This document shows, piece by piece, positions 37,650 to 47,628 of a DNA stretch of 64,000 nt (position 1 is its first letter; the number at the start of each line of letters is the position of its first letter). Origin of the DNA: Erythrobacter sp. NAP1 (GTDB lineage: Bacteria; Pseudomonadota; Alphaproteobacteria; Sphingomonadales; Sphingomonadaceae); contig NZ_CH672390.1 of NCBI RefSeq assembly GCF_000152865.1, forward strand, positions 372,001 to 436,000. Direction: 5' to 3'. Both the position numbers and the translations under genes were made by a program. The notes under the pieces are model-generated. The model ran no database searches. It was given only the letters and a program-made list of their open reading frames with translations, and was not told where the DNA came from.

Positions 37650-39158
37650 TTGGAGCAGCACGACACATCCGATCCGGCCCCAGCGCCAACGCGCGTTGTT
37701 CGCAGTGCTGCGACCGCGATCGTGATCGCGTGGTCGATGCGATTTATCGGCTTGTTTTCGGTCCTGGTCCTCGCGCGTCTATTGACCCCCGCTGATTTCG
37801 GGATTGTCGCGCTTGCGGCGGCATTCCTGTCGCTTGCGGAGATCTTTACGTCCCTCGGCCTCAGGCAATCGCTCCTTCGCGTCACAGAGCCGGAGCGCAG
37901 CCATTACGATACCGTCTGGACGCTGCAATTGCTGGTGCTGAGCGCCATGGCATTGGTCGTGGCTGCGCTCGCGCCGGTGGTCGCGTGGTTTTACGAAGAG
38001 CCTGCGCTTGTCGCTGTGACAATCGTTCTGGCGGCGCGGTTCGTCATCATCGGCTTTGCCAATATCGGCATCACCGATTTCGATCGCAATCTTGAGTTCG
38101 GGCGCGATCTGAAGATGCGGCTTTCGGTGCGGCTGACCAGTTTTGCGATCACGGTCGCGGCGGCAGTGCTTCTGCAAAGCTATTGGGCGCTAGTGATCGG
38201 ATCGGTCGCTTTCGCAATCTGCCACTGCGCCGCGTCCTATATCGCTCATCCCTATCGCCCACGTTTCTCCTTTGCCCGGCGCAAGGAGATGCTGGGAATG
38301 TCGCTCTGGATGTTCCTCGCCAATGCAGCGCAGACCATCCACACCGAGATGGAGCGCTTCTTTGTGGGGCGCCTCGGCACGATGAGCGTGACCGGGCTCT
38401 ATTCGGTTTCGAAGGACCTCTCCTCGATCTTCACACAGGAAGTTGCGACCGCGCTGAACCGGGTGACATTCGTGACAACCGCAAAGACCGGTGAACGGCT
38501 CGGAGCCGATCCCTTGCGCGTTGAGACCATGCTCGGGGCCTATGCTCTGATTGCAGCGCCGCTTGGCCTTGGGCTGGCTGCGACAGCGCCCAATGCCGTT
38601 GCCGTCCTGCTTGGCGATCAGTGGAGCGCAGCGCCGCCCTTCCTCCAGTTGATCGCGCCAGCCGCCGCCATTTTCGCGGTTCACAAGCTCATCATCTCTA
38701 GCCTTCAGGCATCGGGCGGAGCAAGGCTTGCAGCATTCCTCGCAATTGGCGGGGTTGGCCTTGTCGCGACCGCGATCTCGGTGATTGTCGTAATGGGCGG
38801 TGGGCCGCTCGACATGGCAAAGGCGGTTCTTGGCGCCTGTGCGGTCATGCTGGCGGCCGGGATCGGCGTGCTTGGCATCGTAGAGCGGATCAACTGGGCA
38901 GGACCAACACTGGCAATCCTGCGCCCGTTCGCAGCCGCCTGCCTGATGGGCTGGGCGGTGGCGTCTGTGCCAGATGGCGGGATGGGCGCGCTGCCTGCGC
39001 TGATTGTTGAGGTCGCAATCGGAGCCGTGGTATATGGCGCAGCGATCGTGTCGATCTGGGCAATCTCTGGCCGGCGACACGGTGCAGAGGCGCAGGCGCT
39101 CACGATGCTGGAGCAATTCTGGCAGGCGCGGCGCACGCAGGGTGAGGGCGCGAAGTAA
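37650..39158 (+). CDS. Lipopolysaccharide/polysaccharide flippase (Wzx-like)
   Basis: About 502 residues with 12-14 hydrophobic helices. LFSVLVLARLLTPADFGIVA is a classic opening of the polysaccharide exporter (MVF) family, and FVGRLGTMSVTGLYSV fits the region after helix 6. Start uncertain: a TTG at 37650 (LEQHDTSDPAP) follows GCGAG; a TTG at 37593 adds 19 residues. Second flippase in the window. It neighbours the ATP-grasp/membrane pair on the opposite strand. Substrate unknown. Confidence 0.85.
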   Translation: MEQHDTSDPAPAPTRVVRSAATAIVIAWSMRFIGLFSVLVLARLLTPADFGIVALAAAFLSLAEIFTSLGLRQSLLRVTEPERSHYDTVWTLQLLVLSAMALVVAALAPVVAWFYEEPALVAVTIVLAARFVIIGFANIGITDFDRNLEFGRDLKMRLSVRLTSFAITVAAAVLLQSYWALVIGSVAFAICHCAASYIAHPYRPRFSFARRKEMLGMSLWMFLANAAQTIHTEMERFFVGRLGTMSVTGLYSVSKDLSSIFTQEVATALNRVTFVTTAKTGERLGADPLRVETMLGAYALIAAPLGLGLAATAPNAVAVLLGDQWSAAPPFLQLIAPAAAIFAVHKLIISSLQASGGARLAAFLAIGGVGLVATAISVIVVMGGGPLDMAKAVLGACAVMLAAGIGVLGIVERINWAGPTLAILRPFAAACLMGWAVASVPDGGMGALPALIVEVAIGAVVYGAAIVSIWAISGRRHGAEAQALTMLEQFWQARRTQGEGAK

Positions 39159-39286
39159 GCCCCTGACCCCCGGTCATTTTCCTACTCGGATGAGCCGCGC
39201 TAGATTGCTGCGGATATCGCGTTGTTGCGGTGAGAAAAGCCGAGTTGGATGCAAAACGAGCGGAAAGTCACACATCCTACACCCCA

Positions 39287-39311
39287 GTTCCTGAAAAATC
39301 AGTTCAGGAAC
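39287..39311. repeat. Inverted repeat between convergent flippase and tesB
   Basis: GTTCCTGAA at 39287-39295 and TTCAGGAAC at 39303-39311 form a perfect 9-base hairpin with a seven-base loop. It lies in the 207-base gap between two convergent genes. No T run follows on either strand, so it may be a regulatory site or a weak terminator. Confidence 0.5.
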
Positions 39312-39365
39312 AAGGCTTTGCCGAGAATCCGCAATTTTTCAAACCACCCCTTTGCGTGGTCCAGC

Positions 39366-40277
39366 TCACCGCTTCCGGCGCCGGATCATCCCTTCTTGCG
39401 CGACGCTTGCGACAAGGTCGCCGGAGCGGTTGAAGATGCGTCCTCGGTTGAAGCCGCGACCGCCGCCCGACCATGGACTGTCGGTTGCATAGAGCAGCCA
39501 CTCATCGGCGCGTGCCTCACGGTGGAACCAGATCGTGTGATCGAGGCTCGCGCCCACCAGCTCGCCGCGCATCCAAGAAAGGCCGTGCGGCAGCGCGCTC
39601 GTGCCAAGCAGCGTGTAGTCGCTCGCATAGGCAATCACCGCGCGGTGAAGCGCGGGGTCGTCGGGCAGCGCAGCCGCCGTCTTGAACCAGCTATGCGCCT
39701 GCGGGGCCTTGGGTTCGGAGTTCATCCAGTGCAGCTTGTCGGTCGTGCGCATCTCGATCGGGCGAGGGCGGAGCATGAGGGTGCGCTGGGTTTCGGACAG
39801 CTTGTCGCCCAGCCGGTCAGCCATTGCGCGGCGCATCTCCATGTCGGACTTGAGGTCCTCGGGATCTGCGACGTCTGGCATCGGCGAGTTCTCGTGAGCG
39901 AGGCCTTCCTCGGGCACCTGAAAGCTTGCTGTGAGGTTGAGGATCGGGCTCGGCGCGCCGTCCTCGTTCTCCTGACTGGCGACCACTCGGCGGTTGGCGA
40001 AGGAGCGGCCTTCGAAGTCGCGTTCGATCCGGTACTCGATGGGAATGCCTTCGCGCCCGCCGCGCAGGAAGTAGGCATGAAGCGAATGAGCAACCTTGCC
40101 GTCAGCTACGCTCGCTTGCGCAGCCTGAAGCGCCTGCGCGACCACCTGACCTCCGAAGACACGGCCAACGCCGCCCTTCTGCGGAGAGCCGAGGTAGATG
40201 TCGGAGGAGCGCTTCTCGACGGTGAGGAGGTCGACGAGGCCAGCGACAAGGCGGGCGGGATCGGGGCTATCGGTCAT
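39366..40277 (-). CDS. tesB: Acyl-CoA thioesterase II
   Basis: 303 residues, a double hot-dog protein. GRVFGGQVVAQALQAAQAS and VHSLHAYFLRGG-like AHSLHAYFLRGG are the N-terminal signatures. The active-site region includes SLDHTIWFHRE, with the Asp conserved in E. coli TesB, and TDSPWSGGGRGFNRG follows. It hydrolyses medium and long acyl-CoA. The protein ends EGMIRRRKR. Confidence 0.96.
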   Translation of the reverse strand: MTDSPDPARLVAGLVDLLTVEKRSSDIYLGSPQKGGVGRVFGGQVVAQALQAAQASVADGKVAHSLHAYFLRGGREGIPIEYRIERDFEGRSFANRRVVASQENEDGAPSPILNLTASFQVPEEGLAHENSPMPDVADPEDLKSDMEMRRAMADRLGDKLSETQRTLMLRPRPIEMRTTDKLHWMNSEPKAPQAHSWFKTAAALPDDPALHRAVIAYASDYTLLGTSALPHGLSWMRGELVGASLDHTIWFHREARADEWLLYATDSPWSGGGRGFNRGRIFNRSGDLVASVAQEGMIRRRKR

Positions 40278-40337
40278 GGCATTCGCATTGCGCAGCGCTT
40301 ACGCAAACGTCAAGCAGGGTTAGCCCCGCATGTGTCG

Positions 40338-41219
40338 TCAGGTGAGGCCGAGCTTGCGAAGCGCACGAAAGGTGTAGGCTTTGGCCATGTTGCTCGCCGG
40401 CCAGCGACCCGGAGGCGCAGGCGAAAAGCCGCGCTGGCGCAGCAGGTGGTTGAGCCCGCGAGCATCGCTTTCGGCATAGCTCCATTCGCTGCGCCATGTG
40501 ATCGACAGCGAAATCGAGCTTTGCGGTCCGTTCTTCACGAAATGCGGCGCCATGACCGGCACGTAGACCGCCTGCCCCGGACCAATGGCAAATTGGGTTG
40601 CGCCCTTCATCAGGTCGTCGCTCCAGGTCAGCTCGCGGGGCCCGCCCGAATGGTAGCTCTCGTGCGTCTCGTCAGGAGCGAAACGCGGGTCGCCAGCTGG
40701 GAACTGGGTCATCACCTTGGAACCGCGGATCTGGAGCAGGATGTTGTGCTCAGGGTCGAAGTGATAGGGCGTGACCGCATTCGGGCTGGAGATGAAGATG
40801 AAGCCTTGAGGCGTCAGCATCGCGCCGGTCTTGGCCTCGATCTCCGGGCGGATCTCGTCGAGCAGATCGATGAGGAGGTCGTTGTATGCATCGTGCTGTT
40901 CGATGTTCTTGAGCACCGCCCAGCTGTTCGACTTCGCGATCTCGATGATGGTCTCGGCGATCGAAAGCCCATTCGAGCCCGGCTTGCCATCTACGCCGAT
41001 GGGCAGGTCGCCGCGGTTGTACTCGACGCTGCTCTCGGGCAGCGCCTCTGCCAGTTCGGCAAGCGCTTCGAGATCGAGCAGCGGATGATCGCCGAAGCCG
41101 TGCTTCAGCACATGCGGCGTCTCGGGATAGCTCGATGCGAAGGTGTGGCGAGCGAGCGCGTCGAAGGTCTCGAGCGATGCGGTGCGCACCTTGTGCCACT
41201 TGTCGTGCGGAGCGTTCAT
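40338..41219 (-). CDS. Cupin-like (JmjC-type) Fe/2-oxoglutarate oxygenase domain protein
   Basis: 293 residues. The HxD motif is in VTPYHFDPEHNILLQIRG and the distal His in VPVMAPHFVKNG, matching cupin-like 8 and JmjC-type hydroxylases. The N-terminal 90 residues are helical. Likely a small-molecule or protein hydroxylase; targets unknown. The ATG at 41219 overlaps the TGA of the upstream acyltransferase gene, so translation is coupled. Confidence 0.85.
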   Translation of the reverse strand: MNAPHDKWHKVRTASLETFDALARHTFASSYPETPHVLKHGFGDHPLLDLEALAELAEALPESSVEYNRGDLPIGVDGKPGSNGLSIAETIIEIAKSNSWAVLKNIEQHDAYNDLLIDLLDEIRPEIEAKTGAMLTPQGFIFISSPNAVTPYHFDPEHNILLQIRGSKVMTQFPAGDPRFAPDETHESYHSGGPRELTWSDDLMKGATQFAIGPGQAVYVPVMAPHFVKNGPQSSISLSITWRSEWSYAESDARGLNHLLRQRGFSPAPPGRWPASNMAKAYTFRALRKLGLT

Positions 41220-42379
41220 GCCTTGTCCTTTCCGCGGGTCTCGTATGCCATCATCGCCCGGAACAGAGCGCGGCGAAGCGGGCCGCCTATTGCGATGTTG
41301 CGGCTGGTGATGCGGCGCTTCTCGCGCCAGATGCGTTCTATCATGGAGTGGCCGGGAGCAGCGCAGCTATCGGCCCACGCGATGTCGCTGCGGTCGAGGA
41401 GGTCCAGGTTCTCGATCTGGAGCAGGAGGCCCGGCGAGAAGCGCGCATACGCTTCGTCAAACGCGGTCTTGAAGCTGAAGACGCCTGGCGGCGTGACGAA
41501 GTTCGCCAGCATCGCAATCGGCTTGCCGTCGAGCCGCAAGGCGAGGCGTTCGAGCCTGCCTGCGCTCGCAGCACCTGCCAGCGCATCGGCAAACAGGGCG
41601 CGGGTTCGCTGCGCATTGGCGAGGGCGGAACCGCGTTCACCCTTCCAGCCGGCGGCCTCCAGGCCGAGGAACTCTGCGATCCAATCCTGAAGCCCCTCGG
41701 CGGCCGCATGACGTTCGACGGTGAGCGAGCCTTCTTCGGAGAGACGCTTGCGCTGGCGGCGCAACTCCTTGCGCTTCTTCGCGCTCATCGCTTGCGACAG
41801 ATAGGCCTCGGCATCGAGGTCAGAGGAAAGCATGGCGCGAGAGCCTTCATCGACCGTGACACTGTAACGGTCGGTCTCGGCAAGGACGGCATCGAGCGCC
41901 CTTGCCGTGCGGCCATCGGCGGGAAGCTCTGGCAAATGGAGAAAGAGCGAGCGCCCCGGAGCGCTGTCGAGGCGGTCCAGCAAGCCGCGCCAGAAGGCAT
42001 GCTCATAACCGCGCGCGATCAGCGGACCCGAGCAGAAAGCGTTGTCGTGCAGCCAAGCGGCACAGTGCGGGACGAGGTAGCCGTAATAGCGCGGCGGTCG
42101 GCTGAGCGGCATAAGGCCGACGAGCCGGTCGCCGTCAAATTGCGCGGCGATGGTGGAGGCCTTGTGAGCTTCGAAGTGAGCCAGCGAGGGCAGGGTGAAC
42201 CACGGCTCGAAAAAGGGGTTGGGTTCGGCTGCATCGTTGCACAGCGCGTCCCACTGAGTGCGGAAATCGGGAGTGGCGGCATCGGCCGCGGAGATAAGGC
42301 GCACGGAGGGCTCGCCGCGACGGGTGCGGCTATCGGTAGGCCGAATATCGGCCATGCTGGGCGTACCTGCCAAGTCCAT
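41216..42379 (-). CDS. GNAT-fold acyltransferase, CelD/BcsL family
   Basis: 387 residues. PFFEPWFTLPSLAHF near residue 55 and the basic helix AKKRKELRRQRKRLSEEG near 205, followed by FSFKTAFDEAYARFSPGLLL, are the usual landmarks of CelD/BcsL-type GNAT proteins. The family is found in cellulose and exopolysaccharide loci, where members acylate or aminoacylate surface material. The ATG at 42379 follows TTAGG; ATG 42355 is an alternative. Coupled to the cupin-like gene by a four-base overlap. Confidence 0.8.
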   Translation of the reverse strand: MDLAGTPSMADIRPTDSRTRRGEPSVRLISAADAATPDFRTQWDALCNDAAEPNPFFEPWFTLPSLAHFEAHKASTIAAQFDGDRLVGLMPLSRPPRYYGYLVPHCAAWLHDNAFCSGPLIARGYEHAFWRGLLDRLDSAPGRSLFLHLPELPADGRTARALDAVLAETDRYSVTVDEGSRAMLSSDLDAEAYLSQAMSAKKRKELRRQRKRLSEEGSLTVERHAAAEGLQDWIAEFLGLEAAGWKGERGSALANAQRTRALFADALAGAASAGRLERLALRLDGKPIAMLANFVTPPGVFSFKTAFDEAYARFSPGLLLQIENLDLLDRSDIAWADSCAAPGHSMIERIWREKRRITSRNIAIGGPLRRALFRAMMAYETRGKDKA

Positions 42380-42517
42380 TGCGTTAACCTAACCGTGCGC
42401 ATCCACCTGCGCATCACGGGCTTGCATACGGGATTAGCCTTAAGAAAGCCTTGGGTTTTGCGAAGGATGTGAGCCACCGACCCGAAACGGCACACCGCGC
42501 CGGCAAAGTGCAAACGG

Positions 42518-42556
42518 CCAAAGCAAAACCCCGCCCGGATCGCTCCGAACGGGGTT
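42518..42556 (-). terminator. Rho-independent terminator downstream of hppA
   Basis: On the minus strand a 13-base stem with two G-T pairs (AACCCCGTTCGGA with TCCGGGCGGGGTT), loop of four, is followed by TTGCTTTGG. Located between the hppA end and the acyltransferase start. Confidence 0.75.
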
Positions 42557-42636
42557 CTGAATGTGTTGGCTCAGGGAAGTCGTCGGTTGCGTCAGCAACC
42601 GTTAGGGCGACTACCCGCCCGCACCGAAGCAAGGAC

Positions 42637-42660
42637 GTGGCGGCCCAGATGGGCCGCCAC
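42637..42660. repeat. Strong GC hairpin just after the hppA stop
   Basis: GTGGCGGCCC at 42637-42646 and GGGCCGCCAC at 42651-42660 form a perfect 10-base stem with an AGAT loop, eight bases after the hppA stop. No T run. It may protect the mRNA 3' end or act with the terminator downstream. A six-base hairpin GGTTGC/GCAACC lies near 42585. Confidence 0.7.
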
Positions 42661-42668
42661 TCCCCAAA

Positions 42669-44792
42669 TCAATGCGCTCCGCCTGCCAGTGCCGCGAGCA
42701 GAAGCAGCGCGACGATGTTGGTGATCTTGATCATCGGGTTCACGGCCGGACCCGCGGTATCCTTGTAGGGATCGCCAACGGTATCGCCGGTCACCGCAGC
42801 CTTGTGAGCTTCGGAGCCCTTGCCGCCGTGATTGCCATCCTCGATGTACTTCTTCGCGTTGTCCCACGCGCCGCCACCGGCGGTCATGGAAAGCGCGACG
42901 AACAGGCCGCCTACGATCACGCCCAGCAACAGCGCACCGAGCGCAGCGAAGGCATTGTCCTGACCTGCAAGGCCGAGGATCACGAAGTAGACCACGATCG
43001 GTGCAAGCACCGGAAGCAGCGACGGGATGATCATCTCCTTGATCGCGGCCTTGGTCACAAGGTCGACCGTGCGGGCATAGTTGGGTCGGCTTGTGCCTTC
43101 CATGATACCCGGATCGGCAGCGAACTGCTCGCGCACGTCCTTCACCACGTCGCCAGCTGCCCGGCCCACAGCGGTCATGCCCATCGCACCGAACAGGTAC
43201 GGCAGCAGCGCGCCGAGCAGCAGCCCGACGATGACGTATGGGTTTTCGAGGCCGAAATCGACGTTGGCTTCCGGGAAGAACTCCCGAAGGTCAGCGGTGT
43301 AGGCGGCAAACAGCACGAGCGCTGCAAGACCTGCCGAACCGATGGCGTAGCCCTTGGTCACGGCCTTGGTGGTGTTGCCGACCGCGTCGAGAAGGTCAGT
43401 CTTCTCACGAACGCTTTCATCGAGGCCCGCCATTTCGGCGATGCCGCCTGCGTTGTCGGTGACCGGACCGTAAGCGTCGAGCGCGACGACCATACCGGCA
43501 AGTGCCAGCATCGCGGTTGCGCCATAGGCAAGGCCGATCAGGCCAGCGAGTTGGTAGGCTCCGATAATCGCCGCGATAATGACGATTGTCGGCAGAGCGG
43601 TCGATTCAAGGCTGATGGCAAGACCCTGGATCACGTTGGTGCCGTGGCCCGTTTCCGAAGCCTTGGCGATCGAGCGGACCGGACGGAAGTTCGTGCCGGT
43701 GTAATACTCGGTGATCCAGATGATGATGCCGGTCAGCGCAAGGCCGATCAGCGAGCAATAGAACAGGTCCATGCCGTTGAAATCGACGCCGCCCGGACCT
43801 GTGCCGAGCACGGTGGTCATATCGCTACCGAAGGTCGACAGCGCATATTGCGTGACCAGATAGATCAGCGGAATTGCAAGGACAGCGGTGACGATGAAGC
43901 CCTTGTACATCGCGCCCATGACGTTCGTGCCATTGCCGAGACGAACGAAGTACGTGCCGATGATCGAGGTCACGATGCACGCACCGCCGATAAGAAGCGG
44001 AAGCGTCATCAGCGTCAGAAGGTTCTCGCCAAGCTGGCTTGCGAACAGCAGTGCGGTCAGAACCATGGTTGCACCGACCGTCACGACGTAAGTCTCGAAC
44101 AGGTCGGCGGCCATGCCTGCGCAGTCGCCCACATTGTCGCCGACGTTATCAGCGATGGTGGCCGGGTTGCGCGGATCATCCTCCGGGATCGAGGCTTCGA
44201 CCTTGCCGACAAGGTCAGCGCCCACGTCAGCGGCCTTGGTAAAGATACCGCCGCCCAGACGCGCGAAGATCGAGATCAGCGATGCGCCGAACGCAAGGCC
44301 GACGAGTCCGTCGATAACGACGCGACTATTTGCATCGAGCCCCATCGGGCCAACGAGCACGGCAAAGAACACCGCGATGGCGAGCAGCGCGAGGCCTGCC
44401 ACCAGCATACCGGTGATGGCGCCTGCGCGAAACGCGATGGTCAGACCTTCCTGAAGGCCGGTCTCTGCCGCCGCTGCGGTGCGAACATTCGAACGCACCG
44501 AGATGTTCATCCCGATATAGCCCGCCACACCGGAAAGGACTGCGCCAACGACGAACCCGACCGCCGGAACGATGCCGAGGAAGAAACCGACGAGCGCGGC
44601 GGCAACAATGCCGACAATGCCGATGGTGGTGTATTGGCGGTTGAGATATGCCTGCGCGCCTTCCTGGATAGCGCCCGCAATCTCTTGCATCTTTGCATTA
44701 CCGGCGCTGGCTCCCAGCACCTGGCGGCTTGTGACGATGCCATAGACGATGGCAAGCAAACCCAACCCTATTGATATGTATATTAGGTCCAC
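42669..44792 (-). CDS. hppA: Membrane H+-translocating inorganic pyrophosphatase, K+-independent type
   Basis: 707 residues with about 16 helices. Pyrophosphate-binding residues are in [20 protein letters not shown] and the [19 protein letters not shown] region. The determinant segment [17 protein letters not shown] has Lys and Thr at the two positions that are Ala in K+-dependent enzymes, so this is the K+-independent H+ pump. It uses PPi to build proton gradient. The GTG at 44792 ([13 protein letters not shown]) follows GAGGGGA; a longer frame to 44891 is rejected. Followed by two hairpins. Confidence 0.97.
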   Translation of the reverse strand: MDLIYISIGLGLLAIVYGIVTSRQVLGASAGNAKMQEIAGAIQEGAQAYLNRQYTTIGIVGIVAAALVGFFLGIVPAVGFVVGAVLSGVAGYIGMNISVRSNVRTAAAAETGLQEGLTIAFRAGAITGMLVAGLALLAIAVFFAVLVGPMGLDANSRVVIDGLVGLAFGASLISIFARLGGGIFTKAADVGADLVGKVEASIPEDDPRNPATIADNVGDNVGDCAGMAADLFETYVVTVGATMVLTALLFASQLGENLLTLMTLPLLIGGACIVTSIIGTYFVRLGNGTNVMGAMYKGFIVTAVLAIPLIYLVTQYALSTFGSDMTTVLGTGPGGVDFNGMDLFYCSLIGLALTGIIIWITEYYTGTNFRPVRSIAKASETGHGTNVIQGLAISLESTALPTIVIIAAIIGAYQLAGLIGLAYGATAMLALAGMVVALDAYGPVTDNAGGIAEMAGLDESVREKTDLLDAVGNTTKAVTKGYAIGSAGLAALVLFAAYTADLREFFPEANVDFGLENPYVIVGLLLGALLPYLFGAMGMTAVGRAAGDVVKDVREQFAADPGIMEGTSRPNYARTVDLVTKAAIKEMIIPSLLPVLAPIVVYFVILGLAGQDNAFAALGALLLGVIVGGLFVALSMTAGGGAWDNAKKYIEDGNHGGKGSEAHKAAVTGDTVGDPYKDTAGPAVNPMIKITNIVALLLLAALAGGAH

Positions 44793-44951
44793 GAAGTATC
44801 CCCTCTCAAAGCGTGGAAAGCGCGCCTGGGTGTTTCCCATTGACGCGAGGCCGGTGAGTGTAGGGGCAAGAGTCAAGCGCGCAAGGCGCAATGATGGGGT
44901 TTGGCCCGCGTTTCGTCGCTTTTATGGGGGCAAGTGCGCGTTTCGAGCGCT

Positions 44952-45809
44952 TCAGCCGTGCTGATAGCCGAGCCCCTGCGCATTCAGCAGCGGGTCTCCG
45001 TCAAGAACCAGCGGTGCGAAGCCGCGCGGGGCGACGGTGCCGATCCGGGTCGCGGGGACGGGCAGCTTTGCGTCCGCAGGCGCTGTGAAGAGCAGCTCGT
45101 AATCGTCGCCCCAACGCATGCAATCTGCGCACCGCGCATTGTCCGCGACAGGCACCTCGGAGCTCTCGATGCCGATTGTGACCTGGCTCGCTTCGGCAAT
45201 GCGGAATGCGTCGAGTAACAGGCCATCGGAGACATCCATCATCGCGGTGACATGAGGGGCCAATGCCCTGCCTTCGGTAAGCCGCGGGGCGGGGCGATTG
45301 AAGGCGTCTTCGTGGTCGACTTCCCCTTCGAAACCCAGCATCGCGCGGCCCAGCGTCCCGGTGACGAATAGGCCATCACCGATTGCAGCGCCCTTTCGCC
45401 ATGGCACAGGTTTGTGGGTGGCGCGCCCGATGGCCGTCATTGAGAATGTGCTGGCCCCGGTCACGGCCACTGTGTCGCCGCCCAGTATCGGTACGTCGAA
45501 GGCTGCGAGCCCGGCGCGAAGCCCTTCCAGAAAGCGACGATCATTCCCGCCGAGCGAATGACCCAGCAGGACGCCGATTGGCTCTGCACCCTTGGACGCA
45601 AGGTCAGAAAGGTTGATGGCAAGCAGCTTCCACGCCACGTCGGCAAGGTCCGCTTCGGGACGGAAGTGGGTCCCCTCGGCCATCAGGTCATGGTTTATGA
45701 TCAGCGTTTCGCTGCCGAATTCGATCACCGCGCAATCGTCGGTGAGTCCGCGCGCGCCCGGGTGAAGGGGCAAGGTGCGCAGCGCGCTGAGAAATTCGGC
45801 TTCAGACAT
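44952..45809 (-). CDS. thiL: Thiamine-monophosphate kinase
   Basis: 285 residues, PurM-like fold. It begins SEAEFLSALRTLPLHPGARG with LTDDCAVIE (ATP/metal site). The central Asp-rich segment includes SDLASKGAEPIGVLLG and ILGGDTVAVTG, then MMDVSDGLLLDAFR and CMRWGDDYELLFTAP, as in ThiL. It phosphorylates thiamine monophosphate to the diphosphate cofactor. Downstream of nusB by 59 bases on the same strand, a common pairing. Confidence 0.95.
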   Translation of the reverse strand: MSEAEFLSALRTLPLHPGARGLTDDCAVIEFGSETLIINHDLMAEGTHFRPEADLADVAWKLLAINLSDLASKGAEPIGVLLGHSLGGNDRRFLEGLRAGLAAFDVPILGGDTVAVTGASTFSMTAIGRATHKPVPWRKGAAIGDGLFVTGTLGRAMLGFEGEVDHEDAFNRPAPRLTEGRALAPHVTAMMDVSDGLLLDAFRIAEASQVTIGIESSEVPVADNARCADCMRWGDDYELLFTAPADAKLPVPATRIGTVAPRGFAPLVLDGDPLLNAQGLGYQHG

Positions 45810-45868
45810 GACCCCTAGCTAGGCGCTTGCACTGGCAATGTCGAAGCGGCGCGCGCGATAAGGGGGGA

Positions 45869-46336
45869 TTAGTCGCGCGCTTCCTTGGCTACCGCGTCAA
45901 GGATGCCGTTCACGAACTTCGCCTCGCGGTCGTCGAAGAAGGCCTTGGCGACGTCGACATATTCGGTGATCGCGCTCGCCCGCGGCACATCGGCACGTGC
46001 GATCAATTCGTAAGCGCCTGCACGCAGGATCTGCAGCATCGTCTTGTCGAGACGCATCAGGGTCCACCCCTGCGCCAGCCGCGCGGTCAGGATCTCGTCG
46101 ATCTCATCACGGCGCGCATCGACGCCGCGCACGATGTCGTCGAAAAACTCGACCTCGGCGTCGGCATAGACCTCGCCTTCGTGGTCCTCGTCATCGACTT
46201 CGCGACCAAGGCGGTGCTGGTGAAACTCGTCGAGCAGCTTGTTGAGCGCGGTGCCCTCCATCTGCTGCTGGTAGAGCGCCTGTACGGCGGCGAGGCGCGC
46301 GGTCGAGCGGGCCTGGGATCGGGCGGGAGTGTTCAT
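45869..46336 (-). CDS. nusB: Transcription antitermination factor NusB
   Basis: 155 residues. It has the all-helical NusB fold with STARLAAVQALYQQQMEG near the N-terminus and AITEYVDVAKAFFDDREAKF near the end. NusB with NusE binds boxA RNA in rRNA antitermination. The ATG at 46336 overlaps the hisD stop (ATGA), and thiL follows, so the order is hisG-hisD-nusB-thiL. Confidence 0.95.
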   Translation of the reverse strand: MNTPARSQARSTARLAAVQALYQQQMEGTALNKLLDEFHQHRLGREVDDEDHEGEVYADAEVEFFDDIVRGVDARRDEIDEILTARLAQGWTLMRLDKTMLQILRAGAYELIARADVPRASAITEYVDVAKAFFDDREAKFVNGILDAVAKEARD

Positions 46337-47628
46337 TTGAGGCGGAGTTCCACGGATTTGGCGTGCGCGGGCAGACCTTCTGCATGGGCAAGGGCTGCTG
46401 CTGCGGGACCGATGCTCGCCAGTGCGGCATCGTCGAGAGAGATAAAGCTGGTGCGCTTCATGAAATCGAGCACCGATAGCCCGCTTGAAAAGCGGGCGCG
46501 GCGACCGGTCGGAAGCACGTGATTGGGGCCGGCGACATAATCGCCGACAGCCTCGGGCGTGAACCTGCCCAAAAACACGCTGCCGGCGTGGCGCGTCTTG
46601 GTCATGATCGCTTCGGGATCGTCGACGGCAAGCTGCAAGTGTTCAGAGGCAAGCGCGTTGATGAGTGCGGGCGCTTCCTCGGGGATGTCGTTGACGACGA
46701 TAATCACGCCGTGATCGTCCCAGCTGGTGCGCGCGGTCTTGCCAGTTGCGAGCTGGCTGATCTGAAGGTCGATGCAGTCCTCGACCATGGCGGCAAAGCC
46801 AGCATCGTCGGTGATGAGGATCGATTGCGAGGTCGGATCATGCTCGGCTTGGCTGAGCAGGTCGGCGGCGGTGATGTCTGGATCGTTCTTGCCATCGGCG
46901 ACCACGAGTATCTCGCTTGGCCCTGCGACCATGTCGATGCCGACCACGCCGTAAAGTTGGCGCTTGGCTTCCGCGACATAGGCGTTGCCGGGACCGGTGA
47001 TCACATCGACTGGCTTGATCCGGTCAGTGCCGTAAGCGAGTGCAGCAACAGCTTGAGCCCCGCCAACGCGCCACATCTCGTCGATACCAGCAACGTGAGC
47101 GGCGGCGAGGACGAGGGGATTCGACTGGCCCTTGGGCGTTGGTGTCACGACTGCAACACGCTCAACCCCGGCGACCCGCGCAGGGATTGCATTCATCAGC
47201 AGGGAAGAAGGATAGGCCGCGCGACCGCCGGGCACGTAAAGCCCAGCTGCATCGACCGCCCGCCACGTCGCGCCAAGGCGCACGCCAGTGTCATCGGTGT
47301 AGTCGCGGTTCTCCGGAACCTGCGCCTCGTGATACGCGCGAATGCGCTTTGCCGCGAGGTCGAGTGCTTCTCGGAGCTCAGGCTCGAGCGCGTCATACGC
47401 TTCGGCAAAACGCTCTTTGGTCACCATCCAGTCAGCGTCGTCGACAAGCGAATAGCCATCGAAGCGCTGGGTGTAGTCAACCAGCGCCTTGTCGCCAGAT
47501 CCCTTCACCGTGCGAAGGATGTCCTGAACAACGCCGCTGACATCGCTGTCGGCTTCGCGGCGAGCGTGGACGACGCGCTTGAACTTGACCGCGAAATCCG
47601 GGTCCATGGTCGAAAGCATCTGCATCAC
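46333..47628 (-). CDS. hisD: Histidinol dehydrogenase
   Basis: 431 residues. Landmarks include [53 protein letters not shown] and [20 protein letters not shown], covering the zinc and catalytic residues. It makes L-histidine from L-histidinol by two NAD+-dependent steps. The ATG at 47628 overlaps the end of hisG (47625), so the two are coupled. Confidence 0.97.
   Translation of the reverse strand: MMQMLSTMDPDFAVKFKRVVHARREADSDVSGVVQDILRTVKGSGDKALVDYTQRFDGYSLVDDADWMVTKERFAEAYDALEPELREALDLAAKRIRAYHEAQVPENRDYTDDTGVRLGATWRAVDAAGLYVPGGRAAYPSSLLMNAIPARVAGVERVAVVTPTPKGQSNPLVLAAAHVAGIDEMWRVGGAQAVAALAYGTDRIKPVDVITGPGNAYVAEAKRQLYGVVGIDMVAGPSEILVVADGKNDPDITAADLLSQAEHDPTSQSILITDDAGFAAMVEDCIDLQISQLATGKTARTSWDDHGVIIVVNDIPEEAPALINALASEHLQLAVDDPEAIMTKTRHAGSVFLGRFTPEAVGDYVAGPNHVLPTGRRARFSSGLSVLDFMKRTSFISLDDAALASIGPAAAALAHAEGLPAHAKSVELRLK

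Noticed and set aside
39249..41690. 813-codon open frame on the plus strand
   Set aside because: It lies antisense to tesB, the cupin-like and the acyltransferase genes, whose products match families; a shadow of GC-rich codon use.
42672..44774. 700-codon open frame on the plus strand
   Set aside because: Exact antisense of hppA; low-complexity, Arg/His-rich translation.
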